Source: Anaerostipes sp. (GTDB lineage: Bacteria; Bacillota; Clostridia; Lachnospirales; Lachnospiraceae). From it: 64,000 nt of DNA. Below, piece after piece: positions 42,574 through 51,875 of this stretch; the first letter of the stretch is position 1; each line of letters opens with the position of its first letter. The position numbers and the translations under genes are program-made. The notes beneath the pieces were generated by a model. That model was given only the letters and a program-made list of their open reading frames with translations, had not been told where the DNA came from and searched no databases. The stretch spans positions 1-64,000 of the forward strand of contig JAQWFL010000015.1 in assembly GCA_028704435.1 (NCBI GenBank), given 5' to 3'.

Positions 42574-43251
42574 ATGAAGGAAAAATTCTCAGCATCACTT
42601 ATGTGCATGGATTTTTTAAACATGAAAGAACAGTTAGAAATTTTAAATAAAAATATGGGAATGTATCATATTGACATTATGGACGGACACTATTGCAAAA
42701 ACATTACATTGTCTCCAGACATGATTCGCACATTTAAAAGGGTAAGTAAAGTTCCCATGGATGTACATTTGATGACAACAAACCCAGAAGACTGGATTGA
42801 AACCGTTGCAAGTGCAGGGGCAGATATTATTTCTCCACATGCGGAAACCATAGGAGGAAAGGCATTCCGAATTTATAATCAAATCGAAGATTTAGGGTGT
42901 CAGAAGGGAGTTGTATTAAATCCTGCAACACCTTTAGAAATGGTAAAACATTATTTAAATCGAATTGATTTACTTACATTAATGACCGTAGATGTAGGAT
43001 TTGCAGGACAACCATTTATCGAGGAAATGCTTGATAAGATTAAAGAGGCAAAAGACTTAAGAGAAAAAAATGGATATCACTTTAAAATACAAGTTGATGG
43101 ATGCTGTAACCAAAAGACTTATAAAGCAATGGAAGATGCGGGAGCAGATGTGTTTATTGTTGGAAGTTCAGGATTATTTGGTTTAAATCAAGATTTAGAA
43201 CAGGCCTGTGATTGTATGTATGCACAATATCAAAAGGTGGTGGAAGGATAA
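42574..43251 (+). CDS. AlsE-like ketose-6-phosphate 3-epimerase
   Basis: A 225-residue TIM-barrel enzyme of the ribulose-phosphate 3-epimerase fold. Seen: FSASLMCMDF, YHIDIMDGHYCKNITLSPDMI, VPMDVHLMTTNPED, LMTVDVGFAGQPFIEEML and QVDGCCNQKTY, then IVGSSGLFG. The CMDF and the wording of the active site fit D-allulose-6-phosphate 3-epimerase (AlsE) better than Rpe. It would feed a rare ketohexose 6-phosphate into fructose 6-phosphate. The substrate is inferred. Its stop codon overlaps the next start. Confidence 0.82.
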   Translation: MKEKFSASLMCMDFLNMKEQLEILNKNMGMYHIDIMDGHYCKNITLSPDMIRTFKRVSKVPMDVHLMTTNPEDWIETVASAGADIISPHAETIGGKAFRIYNQIEDLGCQKGVVLNPATPLEMVKHYLNRIDLLTLMTVDVGFAGQPFIEEMLDKIKEAKDLREKNGYHFKIQVDGCCNQKTYKAMEDAGADVFIVGSSGLFGLNQDLEQACDCMYAQYQKVVEG

Positions 43252-43811
43252 TGGGCTATAAAGAAGAAAGTAATCTAGTTCTAGATGAATTAAATGAAGC
43301 ATTGCATACCATTAAGGAAGAAGAAGTTGAACAATTGGTAGATATGATTTGTAGTGCAAGAAAGGTTTTTGTTGTTGGTGTTGGAAGGGTACTTCTAATG
43401 TTACAGGCATTTACCAAAAGATTAAATCATCTTGGAATTGAAGCAAATTATGTAGGGGCAATTGATGAACCTGCAATTACAGATCAAGATTTGCTCATTG
43501 TTGGGTCTGGTTCAGGAAGCAGTATTGTACCTCTTGAGATTATGAAAATAGCAAAAAAATATAATGCAAAAATTGCACATATTGGATCCAATGCAAAGAG
43601 TCCAATGTCTGAATATGAAGATTTATTTCTTCGGATTCCATGTAAGACAAAATTGGATTTGCAAGATGAAATTGATTCAAAACAGGTGATGAGCAGTCTG
43701 TTTGAACAAAGTCTGTTACTGTTAGCAGATAGTGTAGCATTAATGATTGTAGAGAAAAAACAAATTAAAGATATTCATGCTTTATGGGAAAAACATGCAA
43801 ATCTAGAATAG
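43251..43811 (+). CDS. SIS-domain sugar-phosphate isomerase, HxlB-like
   Basis: A 186-residue SIS protein. ARKVFVVGVGRVLLMLQAFTKRLNHLGIEANYVGA and LLIVGSGSGSSIVPLEIMKIAKKYNAKIAHIGSNAKSPMSEY match the 6-phospho-3-hexuloisomerase family, and Glu-His region around EQSLLLLADSVALMI follows. The ATG overlaps the epimerase stop (TAATG). HxlB converts hexulose 6-phosphate to fructose 6-phosphate; here no HxlA is present, so it may isomerise another ketose phosphate of the pathway. Confidence 0.82.
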   Translation: MGYKEESNLVLDELNEALHTIKEEEVEQLVDMICSARKVFVVGVGRVLLMLQAFTKRLNHLGIEANYVGAIDEPAITDQDLLIVGSGSGSSIVPLEIMKIAKKYNAKIAHIGSNAKSPMSEYEDLFLRIPCKTKLDLQDEIDSKQVMSSLFEQSLLLLADSVALMIVEKKQIKDIHALWEKHANLE

Positions 43812-43821
43812 GAGCGTAATG

Positions 43822-44880
43822 ATGAAAGGTAAAATGAAAGCGGCAGTTTTACACCAGCCAGGGGATTTGAGATATGAAGAGGTAGAAATTCCTCAAATAG
43901 GGGATGAGGATGTATTAGTAAAGGTAACAGCATGTGGAGTATGTGGATCTGACATTCCACGAGTTATGACAACAGGTACTTATCATTTCCCAACAATTCC
44001 AGGGCATGAATTTGGAGGAAGAATTGTTGAATTAGGCAGTAAAGTTGATGAAAATCTAAAAGATAAGAAGGTCGCTGTCGTTCCGTTGATTCCTTGTAAA
44101 AAATGTAAACTGTGTGAAATTGGACAGTTTGCACAATGTGAAGATTATGATTTCTTAGGATCAAGAAATGATGGTGGATTTGCAGAGTATGTAAAGGTTC
44201 CAGCTGAAAATGTAGTTGTAGTACCTGATAATGTAGCAGATGAAGCAGTAGCATTTTTAGAACCAATTAGTGTGGCACTTCATGTAGTGCAAAACTGTGG
44301 TGTGAATTTTGGTGATTCAGTTGCTGTGTTTGGACTAGGAGCCATTGGGATTTTTGTTGCACAGTGGGCAAAAGCATTTGGAGCAGCGCATGTATTTGCT
44401 TTGGATGTAGATGAAAAGAAAATCAAAGTTGCAAAAGAACTTGTACTAGAAGATGCACTATGTATCGGGCAGGATAACATTGAAGAAATTATCAAAGAAA
44501 AGACAAATGGCGTGGGATTAGATGTTGCATTTGAAGCGTCAGGAGCACCAGCCGCATTTTGTCAGGCAATTGAACTTCTTCGTACATCTGGAAGAATGGG
44601 ACTTGTTGGAAGACCAACAAAAGCACTGGCTTTAGAGCCTGAAATTTTTGAAAAGATACTTCGTTCCCAATTAACTATTCATGGTACGTGGAGCTTTGAA
44701 TTTACAAGTTTTCCACATCATGCATGGCAGCAAAGTTTAGAAGCATTAAGCAAAGAAGAAATAAAAACAAAACCAATTATATCTCATAGAATGCCATTAT
44801 CACAGACATTTGACGCAGTAAAAATTATGGCAGATAAGTCGGAATTTTTCTATAAGATATTAATTGAACCAGAAATGTAG
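43822..44880 (+). CDS. GatD-like zinc polyol-phosphate dehydrogenase 2
   Basis: A medium-chain dehydrogenase of about 352 residues. Seen: GVCGSDIPRVMTTGTYHFPTIPGHEFGG, CKKCKLCEIGQFAQC, FLGSRNDGGFAEYV and VFGLGAIGIFVAQWA. It shares the GatD pattern with its neighbours but differs in the C-terminal half (SFEFTSFPHHAWQ), so it is the most distant of the three GatD-like copies. AGGAG lies seven bases before the second of two adjacent ATG codons. A hexitol-phosphate substrate is inferred. Confidence 0.87.
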   Translation: MKGKMKAAVLHQPGDLRYEEVEIPQIGDEDVLVKVTACGVCGSDIPRVMTTGTYHFPTIPGHEFGGRIVELGSKVDENLKDKKVAVVPLIPCKKCKLCEIGQFAQCEDYDFLGSRNDGGFAEYVKVPAENVVVVPDNVADEAVAFLEPISVALHVVQNCGVNFGDSVAVFGLGAIGIFVAQWAKAFGAAHVFALDVDEKKIKVAKELVLEDALCIGQDNIEEIIKEKTNGVGLDVAFEASGAPAAFCQAIELLRTSGRMGLVGRPTKALALEPEIFEKILRSQLTIHGTWSFEFTSFPHHAWQQSLEALSKEEIKTKPIISHRMPLSQTFDAVKIMADKSEFFYKILIEPEM

Positions 44881-44899
44881 ACAATAAAGGAGAAAACAA

Positions 44900-45373
44900 A
44901 TGGAGAATTTATTATTAACGAGAGTCGATGACAGACTAATTCACGGACAGGTTATGACAGCGTGGATGAAATTATTACCAGCAAAAGAAATTGTAATTGT
45001 AGATGATAAGGTAGCAAAAGATGATTTTATGATTTCGGTTCTAGAAATGGCAGCTCCAAAAGGGGTAAAGGTAAAAGTATTTTCCAGCGAAAAGGCAATT
45101 GAATACTTAAAAGGTGGATTAAGCCAGCCTTCCATTATGCTTGCAAAAACACCATTAACTTATAAAGCTATTGTTGATGGAGGAATTTCATTAGAGAAAA
45201 TCAACCTAGGTGGAATGGGAATTAATGAGACAAGAAAAACTTTGCTTAAAAATATTGCAGCAAGTGAAGAAGAACGTGAAAGCTTAAAGGAATTTTTAGC
45301 AAAAGGAATTCAAGTAGAAATTCAAGTGATTCCAAATGATAAAGTTGTGAAGGTTGCTGATCTGCTTAAATAA
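44900..45373 (+). CDS. PTS mannose-family EIIB component (second system)
   Basis: A 157-residue cytoplasmic EIIB with LLTRVDDRLIHGQVMTAW (phosphorylated His15) and INLGGMGINETRKT. It is placed among dehydrogenase genes, almost 4 kb from the EIIC/EIID/EIIA genes it must work with. AAAGGAG precedes ATG. The sequence is full length and has no missing motif. Confidence 0.93.
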   Translation: MENLLLTRVDDRLIHGQVMTAWMKLLPAKEIVIVDDKVAKDDFMISVLEMAAPKGVKVKVFSSEKAIEYLKGGLSQPSIMLAKTPLTYKAIVDGGISLEKINLGGMGINETRKTLLKNIAASEEERESLKEFLAKGIQVEIQVIPNDKVVKVADLLK

Positions 45374-45385
45374 TAGGAGAAAAAT

Positions 45386-46432
45386 ATGAAGGCAATGAGA
45401 CTGCATAAAATAAATGAATTTACATTAGATCAAGTGGAAAAACCAGTTCCCAAGGGAGATGAAATCTTAGTGAAGGTAGGAGCTTGTGGAATTTGTGGCT
45501 CTGATATTCCAAGGGTTTATGAACTTGGAACTAAGGTGTATCCAGTTACCTTAGGGCATGAATATTCAGGAACCGTTGTTGAAGTGGGAAATCCAGAAGA
45601 TAGTAATCTTATAGGCAGAACAGCAGCGATTTATCCTGTGGTGCCATGTAATGAGTGTCCAAGCTGTAAAATCGGTCAATATGCACAATGCAGTAACTAT
45701 CGAAACTTAGGTTCCAGAACAGATGGAGGATTTGCTGAATATTGCCTTCTTCCATCCAAATGGCACTTGGTATTTTCACAAAATGAAGAAACATCAAAAG
45801 ATGATTTGGCACTAGTGGAACCAGCAACAGTAGCATTACATGCCATTCGTAAGGGAGAAGTTCTAGGTGGAAATCAAGTTATGATTTTTGGAGCAGGACC
45901 CATTGGTATCTTAGCTGCCCGTTGGTGCAAGTTATTTGGAGCCCATCCCATTCTAGTGGATATTAATCCCCAGGCTATTACATTTGCAAAGGAAAGAGGA
46001 TTTGTAGTACGAAACTCTTTGGATCATGATTTTATGGAGCAAGTAATAGAAGAAACAAAAGGAAAGATGATTGACGTGGTCATTGAAGGGACAGGAACGT
46101 CATCTGCCTTAAATTTAGGAATTGAATGCTGTAAACCATATGGAATGGTAACACTTCTAGGAAACCCTCATACGGATACAACCATTACATTAAACCAGCA
46201 TAGTAACATACTTAGGAAAGAATTAAAATTTACAGGAGTATGGAATAATTATTACAATGATTTACCATTCAATGAATGGGAATATACAGTACAAATGATG
46301 GATGAAAAAAAGTTAAAGGTATCTGATTTAATTACACATCGATCAGACTTAGAACATTTAAAAGAACTATTTGATCGCATACATAATAAGGAGATTAATG
46401 TATGTAAAGCAGTTTATACAACAGAAATATAA
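45386..46432 (+). CDS. GatD-like zinc polyol-phosphate dehydrogenase 3
   Basis: A 348-residue medium-chain dehydrogenase. Seen: GICGSDIPRVYELGTKVYPVTLGHEYSG, structural zinc CNECPSCKIGQYAQC, LGSRTDGGFAEYCL and IFGAGPIGILAARWC. It is clearly a sister of the gene at 41467, with matching LGNPH.DT, HS.ILRKE and NEWEYTVQMMD segments. Retention of both copies in one operon suggests different hexitol-phosphate substrates or cofactors. Confidence 0.88.
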   Translation: MKAMRLHKINEFTLDQVEKPVPKGDEILVKVGACGICGSDIPRVYELGTKVYPVTLGHEYSGTVVEVGNPEDSNLIGRTAAIYPVVPCNECPSCKIGQYAQCSNYRNLGSRTDGGFAEYCLLPSKWHLVFSQNEETSKDDLALVEPATVALHAIRKGEVLGGNQVMIFGAGPIGILAARWCKLFGAHPILVDINPQAITFAKERGFVVRNSLDHDFMEQVIEETKGKMIDVVIEGTGTSSALNLGIECCKPYGMVTLLGNPHTDTTITLNQHSNILRKELKFTGVWNNYYNDLPFNEWEYTVQMMDEKKLKVSDLITHRSDLEHLKELFDRIHNKEINVCKAVYTTEI

Positions 46433-46474
46433 GAAAAAGGCTTTTATGGGGAGAAAACCTTTAAAAGCTTTTCT
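46433..46474 (+). terminator. internal hairpin of the third PTS operon
   Basis: GAAAAAGGCTTTTA pairs with TAAAAGCTTTTC around a GC-rich loop, then CTTTAATT. Probably an attenuator or mRNA-stability hairpin rather than a full stop. Confidence 0.5.
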
Positions 46475-46492
46475 TTAATTAAGGAGGTAGAA

Positions 46493-47512
46493 ATGAAAGC
46501 AGTTGTGTTAGAGGGAAAAGAAAGTGTCAGAGTAGGAGAATTCAAAGACCCAGTGTTGGAAAAGGGAAGCGTAAAAGTAGAAATTGCCTATTGTGGACTA
46601 TGTGGTACAGATGTTCATAAATTTCAGGGAAAGGGCGGTTCCCGTCCAGTGACTTATCCAGTCCCATTAGGGCATGAAGCATCAGGCGTTGTATGTGAAG
46701 TTGGAGAAGATGTCACAGAATATAAAGTGGGAGATCGGGTTACCATTGATCCAAACTGGAGTTGTGGACACTGTTATTATTGTAAAGAAGGAATCACTCA
46801 TATGTGTGAGAATTCTAGAGGTGTTTCTAAGGGACTGGCAGAATATGTCTGTGCTCCACAGGAAAATATTTATAAAATTCCAGATGAAGTAACCTTGAAG
46901 GAAGCAGCATTGACAGAACCATTATCCTGCTGTCTCCATGGAATGGATTTGTTAGATGTGAAATTAGGAGACACCGTTGCAATTATTGGAATGGGATCCA
47001 TTGGTTCTATTGTATTAGAACTTTGTAAGAAAGCATCAGCAGGTGATATTATTGTGATTGAAGCAAATGAAGAGAAGAGAGAAAAGGCAATGGCAATGGG
47101 TACTACACTGTTTGTGAATCCATTAAAAGAAAATGTAATGGAAAAAATAGAACAGGCAGGAATAAAAAATGTAAATCGGGTAATGGAATGTGTGGGAATA
47201 AATGATACAATAGAGACAGCACTTCAAATTGCCGGGAAAAAAGCAATCGTTGTATTGTTTGGTTTACCAGATCCCAAAAAAGATGTGCCAATCAAAATGC
47301 GGAGCATTCTTCAAAGAGAAATTGAAATCCGTACTTCTTTTTTAAATCCCAACACAACAGAAAGAGCTATTCATATATTGAAGAATAAGGATTTGGATTT
47401 ATCTCAGATTGTGAGTATGGAAATGCCAATGGAGAATGTACCAGAAGAATTAAAGAGTCAGGAATACATGAGAAATGGAAAAGTAATCGTAAAGATAAAA
47501 GGTGAATCATAG
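46493..47512 (+). CDS. zinc-dependent medium-chain dehydrogenase (sorbitol/threonine type)
   Basis: A 339-residue enzyme. Seen: CGLCGTDVHKFQGKGG, PLGHEASGVV, structural zinc CGHCYYCKEGITHMC and AIIGMGSIGSIVLELC for NAD binding. It lacks the GSR.DGGFAEY stretch of the three GatD-like neighbours and is closer to general sorbitol or threonine dehydrogenases. AAGGAGG precedes the ATG. Likely oxidises another polyol or polyol phosphate of the same pathway. Confidence 0.86.
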   Translation: MKAVVLEGKESVRVGEFKDPVLEKGSVKVEIAYCGLCGTDVHKFQGKGGSRPVTYPVPLGHEASGVVCEVGEDVTEYKVGDRVTIDPNWSCGHCYYCKEGITHMCENSRGVSKGLAEYVCAPQENIYKIPDEVTLKEAALTEPLSCCLHGMDLLDVKLGDTVAIIGMGSIGSIVLELCKKASAGDIIVIEANEEKREKAMAMGTTLFVNPLKENVMEKIEQAGIKNVNRVMECVGINDTIETALQIAGKKAIVVLFGLPDPKKDVPIKMRSILQREIEIRTSFLNPNTTERAIHILKNKDLDLSQIVSMEMPMENVPEELKSQEYMRNGKVIVKIKGES

Positions 47513-47513
47513 T

Positions 47514-47798
47514 ATGAAAAAACAATTAGATTTTGAAACATTTATAAAGGAACATGAAGCAAGTATATTTGGAGCGTCAAAAAAACTAATTCCTTGTACC
47601 ATTCGTTACAGTAAGAAAATTAAAGCACTGGATTATCAGCTTAATGTTTTAATGCAGGATCCAGAAGGAGAGATGGCACAAGATCCTATTTTATTACTTG
47701 GATTATTTGCAATGACAATTGAGAAATTTGGACCTGGAGTAAAAACAGACATTTCTCTATACAGAGATGAATTTATTGATTTTGTTACCAATAGATAG
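47514..47798 (+). CDS. uncharacterised 94-residue protein of the PTS operon
   Basis: A small soluble protein (MKKQLDFETFIKEHEASIFG...). I do not recognise it. It is mixed alpha/beta in composition, with no membrane helix, signal or metal motif. A hydrophobic central stretch is PILLLGLFAMTIEKFG. It lies between a dehydrogenase (stop two bases before its ATG) and the PRD regulator, in the same direction with short gaps, so it is a real operon member. The start at 47514 is used because an upstream GTG would lie in the previous gene. Confidence 0.65.
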   Translation: MKKQLDFETFIKEHEASIFGASKKLIPCTIRYSKKIKALDYQLNVLMQDPEGEMAQDPILLLGLFAMTIEKFGPGVKTDISLYRDEFIDFVTNR

Positions 47799-47812
47799 AT
47801 GAGGTGAATATC

Positions 47813-49738
47813 GTGTTAAGCAGCAGGCAAGTTCAGTTAATCCATTACTTAGAAGAAAAAGATGGGTATACTACGATTCAAGAAGTGGCACAATTTCTGA
47901 AAGTTAGTGCTAGAACTGTACGAAATGACTTAGACGCAATTGAAGAGAACATAAAAGATACTAACTGTAAGCTAGAAAGAGTACCAAGGCTGGGAATCCG
48001 ATTTCAAGGAGACGAGACAATGGATTCAGCCTGGGTGATCCAGGAAAACAGTGGATTAGAACAACACAGAGAAAAAAGAAAAATTGTTTTAATTATTCTA
48101 TTGATTTTGGAACAGCACACAACCATTGAAGCGTTGGCAGAGCGAATGAATGTAAGCAAGAATACATTAGTCAATGATTTAAATCAGGTAACAACATATT
48201 TAGAAAAGCAAAAGGTACAAGTAATCAAAAAAGCTTATTTTGGAATCTATATTAAGGGCAGAGAAGAAGATATTCGAAATGTATTGTTTCATTTCTATCT
48301 AAAAAGCAGTCAGGACAGTATTGTAAATATTACTCAGCTGATTCAGAATCTATCACCAATTCGCAAGGAAATAGCAGAGAAGTTTATTAATTTAGTGGAA
48401 GATAAAATGTGTACTTTATATGCAGATGAATCGGTCAATGAATTGAATTATATGATTCAGGTGTGCTTTAAAAGAATTCAATTAGGACAAAAGATAGAAC
48501 AAATGAATCTAGAAGAATTATGTCAGGAAAATAAAGACTATTTGGCAGTTTTAGAAAGTCTTTTTGAACTGAATATAGAGCTTCCAAAAGAAGAAATTTA
48601 TTATATTACTTTACTATTTCGAAGTGCAAAGAAAATATCAGGCAAATTTTTAATTGAGAATATTGAAGATGAAAAAATTGTTGTGATTACAGAGAGTATT
48701 ATTCGAGAATTTTGTGCGATTACAAATATCGTCACCAATATTGATGAGGAAATGGAAAAGAAGATTATTATGCATTTGAAGGTTGCCATTCATCGATTAA
48801 GAAATCATATGGAAATTGAAAATCCATTATTGGATGACATAAAATATTCTTCTTCCTTTATTTATGATATTGCTGAGCATGTGTTAAAACTACACGAACC
48901 ATTACTAGGGGTAAAGTTTCCAAAGGAAGAAATCGCATATGCGACTATGTATTTTGAGGTAGTGTTTCAACAATATATACAAGTCGAATTTAATCCAAAA
49001 GTAATTATTGCATGTAACGGGGGAATCGCAACATCTACGCTTTTGAAGCAGAGATTAGAAGTGATGATGCCAAACTTAAACATTATAACAGTATGCAGGG
49101 TTGTTCATGTAGAAAGGGAAATTAGAATCCATCATCCGGATTTTATTATTAGTACGGTTCCAATGAAGAGTGATTTGTGTAGGGTATTAATGGTAAATCC
49201 AATGCTTCCTGAGTCTGATATTGAGAAAATAAACAGCATGTATTCTAGTATTTCATATAAGAAGAAAAATGAATATTTGGCAAGTCGTTTGGAAAAAAGT
49301 AAAAAATGCAATTTAAGCGATCTTCTTCAAGAGGAATACTGTCAGTTTCAAGTGGATTTGAATCAGTGGAGAGATGCAATTAAGTTAGCCACAGTGCCTT
49401 TAGTTGAGAATCAAAAGGTGAAGCTAGAATATGCAGATGAAATGATTCATGTTGTAGAAACTATGGGGAATTATATGGTTTTTATTCCTGAGATAGCATT
49501 TGTACATGCAAAAGCTGAGAATGTTTACAGAAATTCCTTGTCTCTTCTCGTTTTAAAGGATAGAATAGAATTCGGAAGCAAGGTAAAAGGTTTTGTAAAA
49601 GTAATCGTTGTAGTCGCAAACACAGAGGAGAATTCTATGTTAGCAGATTTGATATCAATTATTACAAAAGGAGATAATATCAACAGATTAAAAGAAGCAA
49701 AATCATATAAGGATTTATTGAATTTGAAGGACCTATAA
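47813..49738 (+). CDS. PRD-containing transcription activator (MtlR type)
   Basis: A 641-residue PTS-controlled regulator. Seen: HTH (QEVAQFLKVSARTVRNDLDAIEENI), Mga-type HTH (TIEALAERMNVSKNTLVNDLNQVTTYL), two PRD domains (about 170-390), an EIIB-like domain with VIIACNGGIATSTLLKQRLE near residue 400 that keeps the reactive cysteine, and a C-terminal EIIA-like domain (about 500-640). The GTG at 47813 is preferred because GAGGTG lies just before it. It is encoded inside the operon it probably activates through the palindrome at 39370. Its EIIB-like cysteine resembles GatB, so it may also sense that PTS. Confidence 0.87.
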   Translation: MLSSRQVQLIHYLEEKDGYTTIQEVAQFLKVSARTVRNDLDAIEENIKDTNCKLERVPRLGIRFQGDETMDSAWVIQENSGLEQHREKRKIVLIILLILEQHTTIEALAERMNVSKNTLVNDLNQVTTYLEKQKVQVIKKAYFGIYIKGREEDIRNVLFHFYLKSSQDSIVNITQLIQNLSPIRKEIAEKFINLVEDKMCTLYADESVNELNYMIQVCFKRIQLGQKIEQMNLEELCQENKDYLAVLESLFELNIELPKEEIYYITLLFRSAKKISGKFLIENIEDEKIVVITESIIREFCAITNIVTNIDEEMEKKIIMHLKVAIHRLRNHMEIENPLLDDIKYSSSFIYDIAEHVLKLHEPLLGVKFPKEEIAYATMYFEVVFQQYIQVEFNPKVIIACNGGIATSTLLKQRLEVMMPNLNIITVCRVVHVEREIRIHHPDFIISTVPMKSDLCRVLMVNPMLPESDIEKINSMYSSISYKKKNEYLASRLEKSKKCNLSDLLQEEYCQFQVDLNQWRDAIKLATVPLVENQKVKLEYADEMIHVVETMGNYMVFIPEIAFVHAKAENVYRNSLSLLVLKDRIEFGSKVKGFVKVIVVVANTEENSMLADLISIITKGDNINRLKEAKSYKDLLNLKDL

Positions 49739-49749
49739 AGAGGACAATT

Positions 49750-50154
49750 ATGATTTGTATTGAAGTAGCAGAAAAAATTGAAGATTACAAAGAAGCCATT
49801 CGAGTATCATGTAATATATTAAGAGAAAAGTGCAATGTAGAAGAAGGATATTATGATTCCATTATGGAGAATATTCAAAATTTTGGTGGGTATTTTTATT
49901 TAGGGGAAGGTGTTTGTATGCCACATGCCAGATTAAAACAGGATATTGCCGAGGCATCTCTTTGTATGTTGAAAGTAAAGGAACCAGTAGATTTTCAAGG
50001 TGAGAAGGTATATTTGTTTTTTACGTTAGCAGCAAAAGATGAAGATAGTCACATGAATTTGTTAAAGAAGATTTCACAGTTGTGTTCATCAAAGGAAAAG
50101 ATGCAGCAATTAATGGACACCAATGATAAACAAAAGCTATTGTCTATGATGTAA
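49750..50154 (+). CDS. PTS EIIA component, ascorbate/mannitol-like
   Basis: A 134-residue cytoplasmic phosphocarrier of the EIIA type-2 fold. YLGEGVCMPHARLKQDIAEASL contains the phosphorylated His59. AGAGG lies seven bases before ATG. It starts an ascorbate-type EIIA-EIIB-EIIC set at the 3' end of the long operon. Confidence 0.88.
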   Translation: MICIEVAEKIEDYKEAIRVSCNILREKCNVEEGYYDSIMENIQNFGGYFYLGEGVCMPHARLKQDIAEASLCMLKVKEPVDFQGEKVYLFFTLAAKDEDSHMNLLKKISQLCSSKEKMQQLMDTNDKQKLLSMM

Positions 50155-50172
50155 AAAGAGAGAGTAAAACAT

Positions 50173-50439
50173 ATGAAGAGAATAATGGTAGTGTGTGGAA
50201 CTGGACTTGGATCTAGTTTTATGGTAGAGATGAATATCAAGGATATTTTAAGAAAATATAACAAAGAAGAATTTACTGTGTCACATGGAGCTGTGTTTGA
50301 TGTGAGTCAGGAAGATGGTGATTTTTTTGTAATTGCAAAAGATTTAGAAGATGCTATGACAGGATTTGAGAAGCTAATCGTATTAAACTCAATTATAGAT
50401 TTAGATGAGCTGGAAGAAAAAATTTGTAAATTATTTTGA
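50173..50439 (+). CDS. PTS ascorbate-type EIIB component
   Basis: An 88-residue phosphocarrier. MVVCGTGLGSSFMVEMNI contains the phosphorylated Cys8 in the UlaB/lactose-like loop. Length and C-terminal DLDELEEKICKLF fit the family. It lies 18 bases after EIIA and 26 before EIIC. Confidence 0.88.
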   Translation: MKRIMVVCGTGLGSSFMVEMNIKDILRKYNKEEFTVSHGAVFDVSQEDGDFFVIAKDLEDAMTGFEKLIVLNSIIDLDELEEKICKLF

Positions 50440-50465
50440 TTTAAACGAAAGCAAAAGGTGTTTCT

Positions 50466-51875
50466 ATGTTGAAAATGATACAAGAGTTTTTACTACAACC
50501 AGAAATCTTTGTTGGGGTCATCGCATTATCTGGTTTGTTTTTACAGAAAAAGAGTTTTGAAGATATTATAAAAGGCACAACAAAGGCCATGATTGGATTT
50601 ATGATCATCAGACTTGGAGGGGATTTTATTGCCAAGGCAATGGAGCCATTTGCACAAATGTTTCAAAAAGCTTTTAATGTAGAAGGAACCTTGCTAAGTA
50701 TAGAAGGGGTAGGAGCCATCGCAATAGGAAAATATGGAACTGAGATATCCATAATTATGGTGCTTGGAATGTTGGTAAATCTTATTCTTGCAAAAGTGAG
50801 TAGATTTCGATATGTATTTGTTACAGGGCATCAAGCTCTTTATATGGCAAGCATGCTAGTTATTATATTGAATGCGGCTAATGTGAAGGGTGTTTTTCTG
50901 GTACTCATTGGTTCCTTGACTTTGGGAACAATTATGGTATTATCGCCAGCGATTGTACAAAAATACACATCTAAAATTTTGAAAAATGATTCTGTCGCAA
51001 TGGGACATTTTGGGGGATTTAGTTATTTGACGGCAGCTTGGCTTGGAAAGATTTATGGAGAAAACTCAAAGTCCACAGAAGACATGAAGTTACCAAAAAA
51101 GTTATCTTTCCTAAGAGAATTATCTGTAACTTTGTGTCTTGTATTGGTGATTATGTATATTATTGTTGCAAGTGCGGCAGGAAAGCAATATATCGAAAGT
51201 ACACTGTCATCAGGGCAGAATTATATTGTGTATTGCATTTCCCTTGCGTTAAAATTCACTGGAGGATTTGTAGTAATTACAACAGGAATTCGCTGGTTTA
51301 TTAATGAAATTGTACCAGCTATCAAAGGTATTGCAGATACATGGATTCCAAATGCAAAAGCGGCTGTAGACTGTCCTGTGGTATTCTCCTATGCACCTAA
51401 TGCAGTTATGATTGGATTTTTATCCTCTTTTTTTGCGGGTATTTTAAGTATGCTAGTTATGAGTGCGTGTAATCTGACAATTATACTGCCAGGTATTGTA
51501 GCCCACTTTTTTTCTGGGGCGACAGCAGGTGTCTATGGAAATTCCACGGGAGGAAGAAGAGGGGCAATCCTTGGAGGGTTTGTAAATGGAATTTACATCT
51601 CTGTATTTCCTTTGTTCTTCTTGAAATATTTTGGAGGAGATACTTCAATTAAAGTGACATTTCCAGACTCGGATATTGGCTTGGTAGGAAGTTTCTTAGG
51701 CGACTGGATTAATCGAATTGGAATCTGGGGAACCTTAACCATAGTCCTTGGAATTATGGTTATTATGGTTTTGATTCCGGAGATGATAGAAGATAGGGAT
51801 GAAAGTCCAGAAGATGGATTGTTTCATTTTGATAGGGAAAAGATATTAAAGGAAAGTAAGATTAGCGAAAAATAA
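50466..51875 (+). CDS. PTS ascorbate-type EIIC component (UlaA-like)
   Basis: A 469-residue membrane transporter with about eleven helices. Seen: LSGLFLQKKSFEDIIKGTTKAMIGFMII, FVTGHQALYMASMLVIIL, FPDSDIGLVGSFLG and a C-terminal helix. The pattern is that of SgaT/UlaA, the L-ascorbate permease family, but the operon enzymes are polyol dehydrogenases and no ascorbate-6-phosphate lactonase (UlaG) is present. The true substrate may be a polyol. Its 3' end overlaps the convergent next gene by 14 bases. Confidence 0.87.
   Translation: MLKMIQEFLLQPEIFVGVIALSGLFLQKKSFEDIIKGTTKAMIGFMIIRLGGDFIAKAMEPFAQMFQKAFNVEGTLLSIEGVGAIAIGKYGTEISIIMVLGMLVNLILAKVSRFRYVFVTGHQALYMASMLVIILNAANVKGVFLVLIGSLTLGTIMVLSPAIVQKYTSKILKNDSVAMGHFGGFSYLTAAWLGKIYGENSKSTEDMKLPKKLSFLRELSVTLCLVLVIMYIIVASAAGKQYIESTLSSGQNYIVYCISLALKFTGGFVVITTGIRWFINEIVPAIKGIADTWIPNAKAAVDCPVVFSYAPNAVMIGFLSSFFAGILSMLVMSACNLTIILPGIVAHFFSGATAGVYGNSTGGRRGAILGGFVNGIYISVFPLFFLKYFGGDTSIKVTFPDSDIGLVGSFLGDWINRIGIWGTLTIVLGIMVIMVLIPEMIEDRDESPEDGLFHFDREKILKESKISEK

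Noticed and set aside
49750-51875. Assignment of the last PTS as an L-ascorbate system
   Set aside because: The transporter family fits UlaABC, but no UlaG lactonase, UlaD or UlaE is present and the operon enzymes are polyol-type, so the substrate name is withheld.
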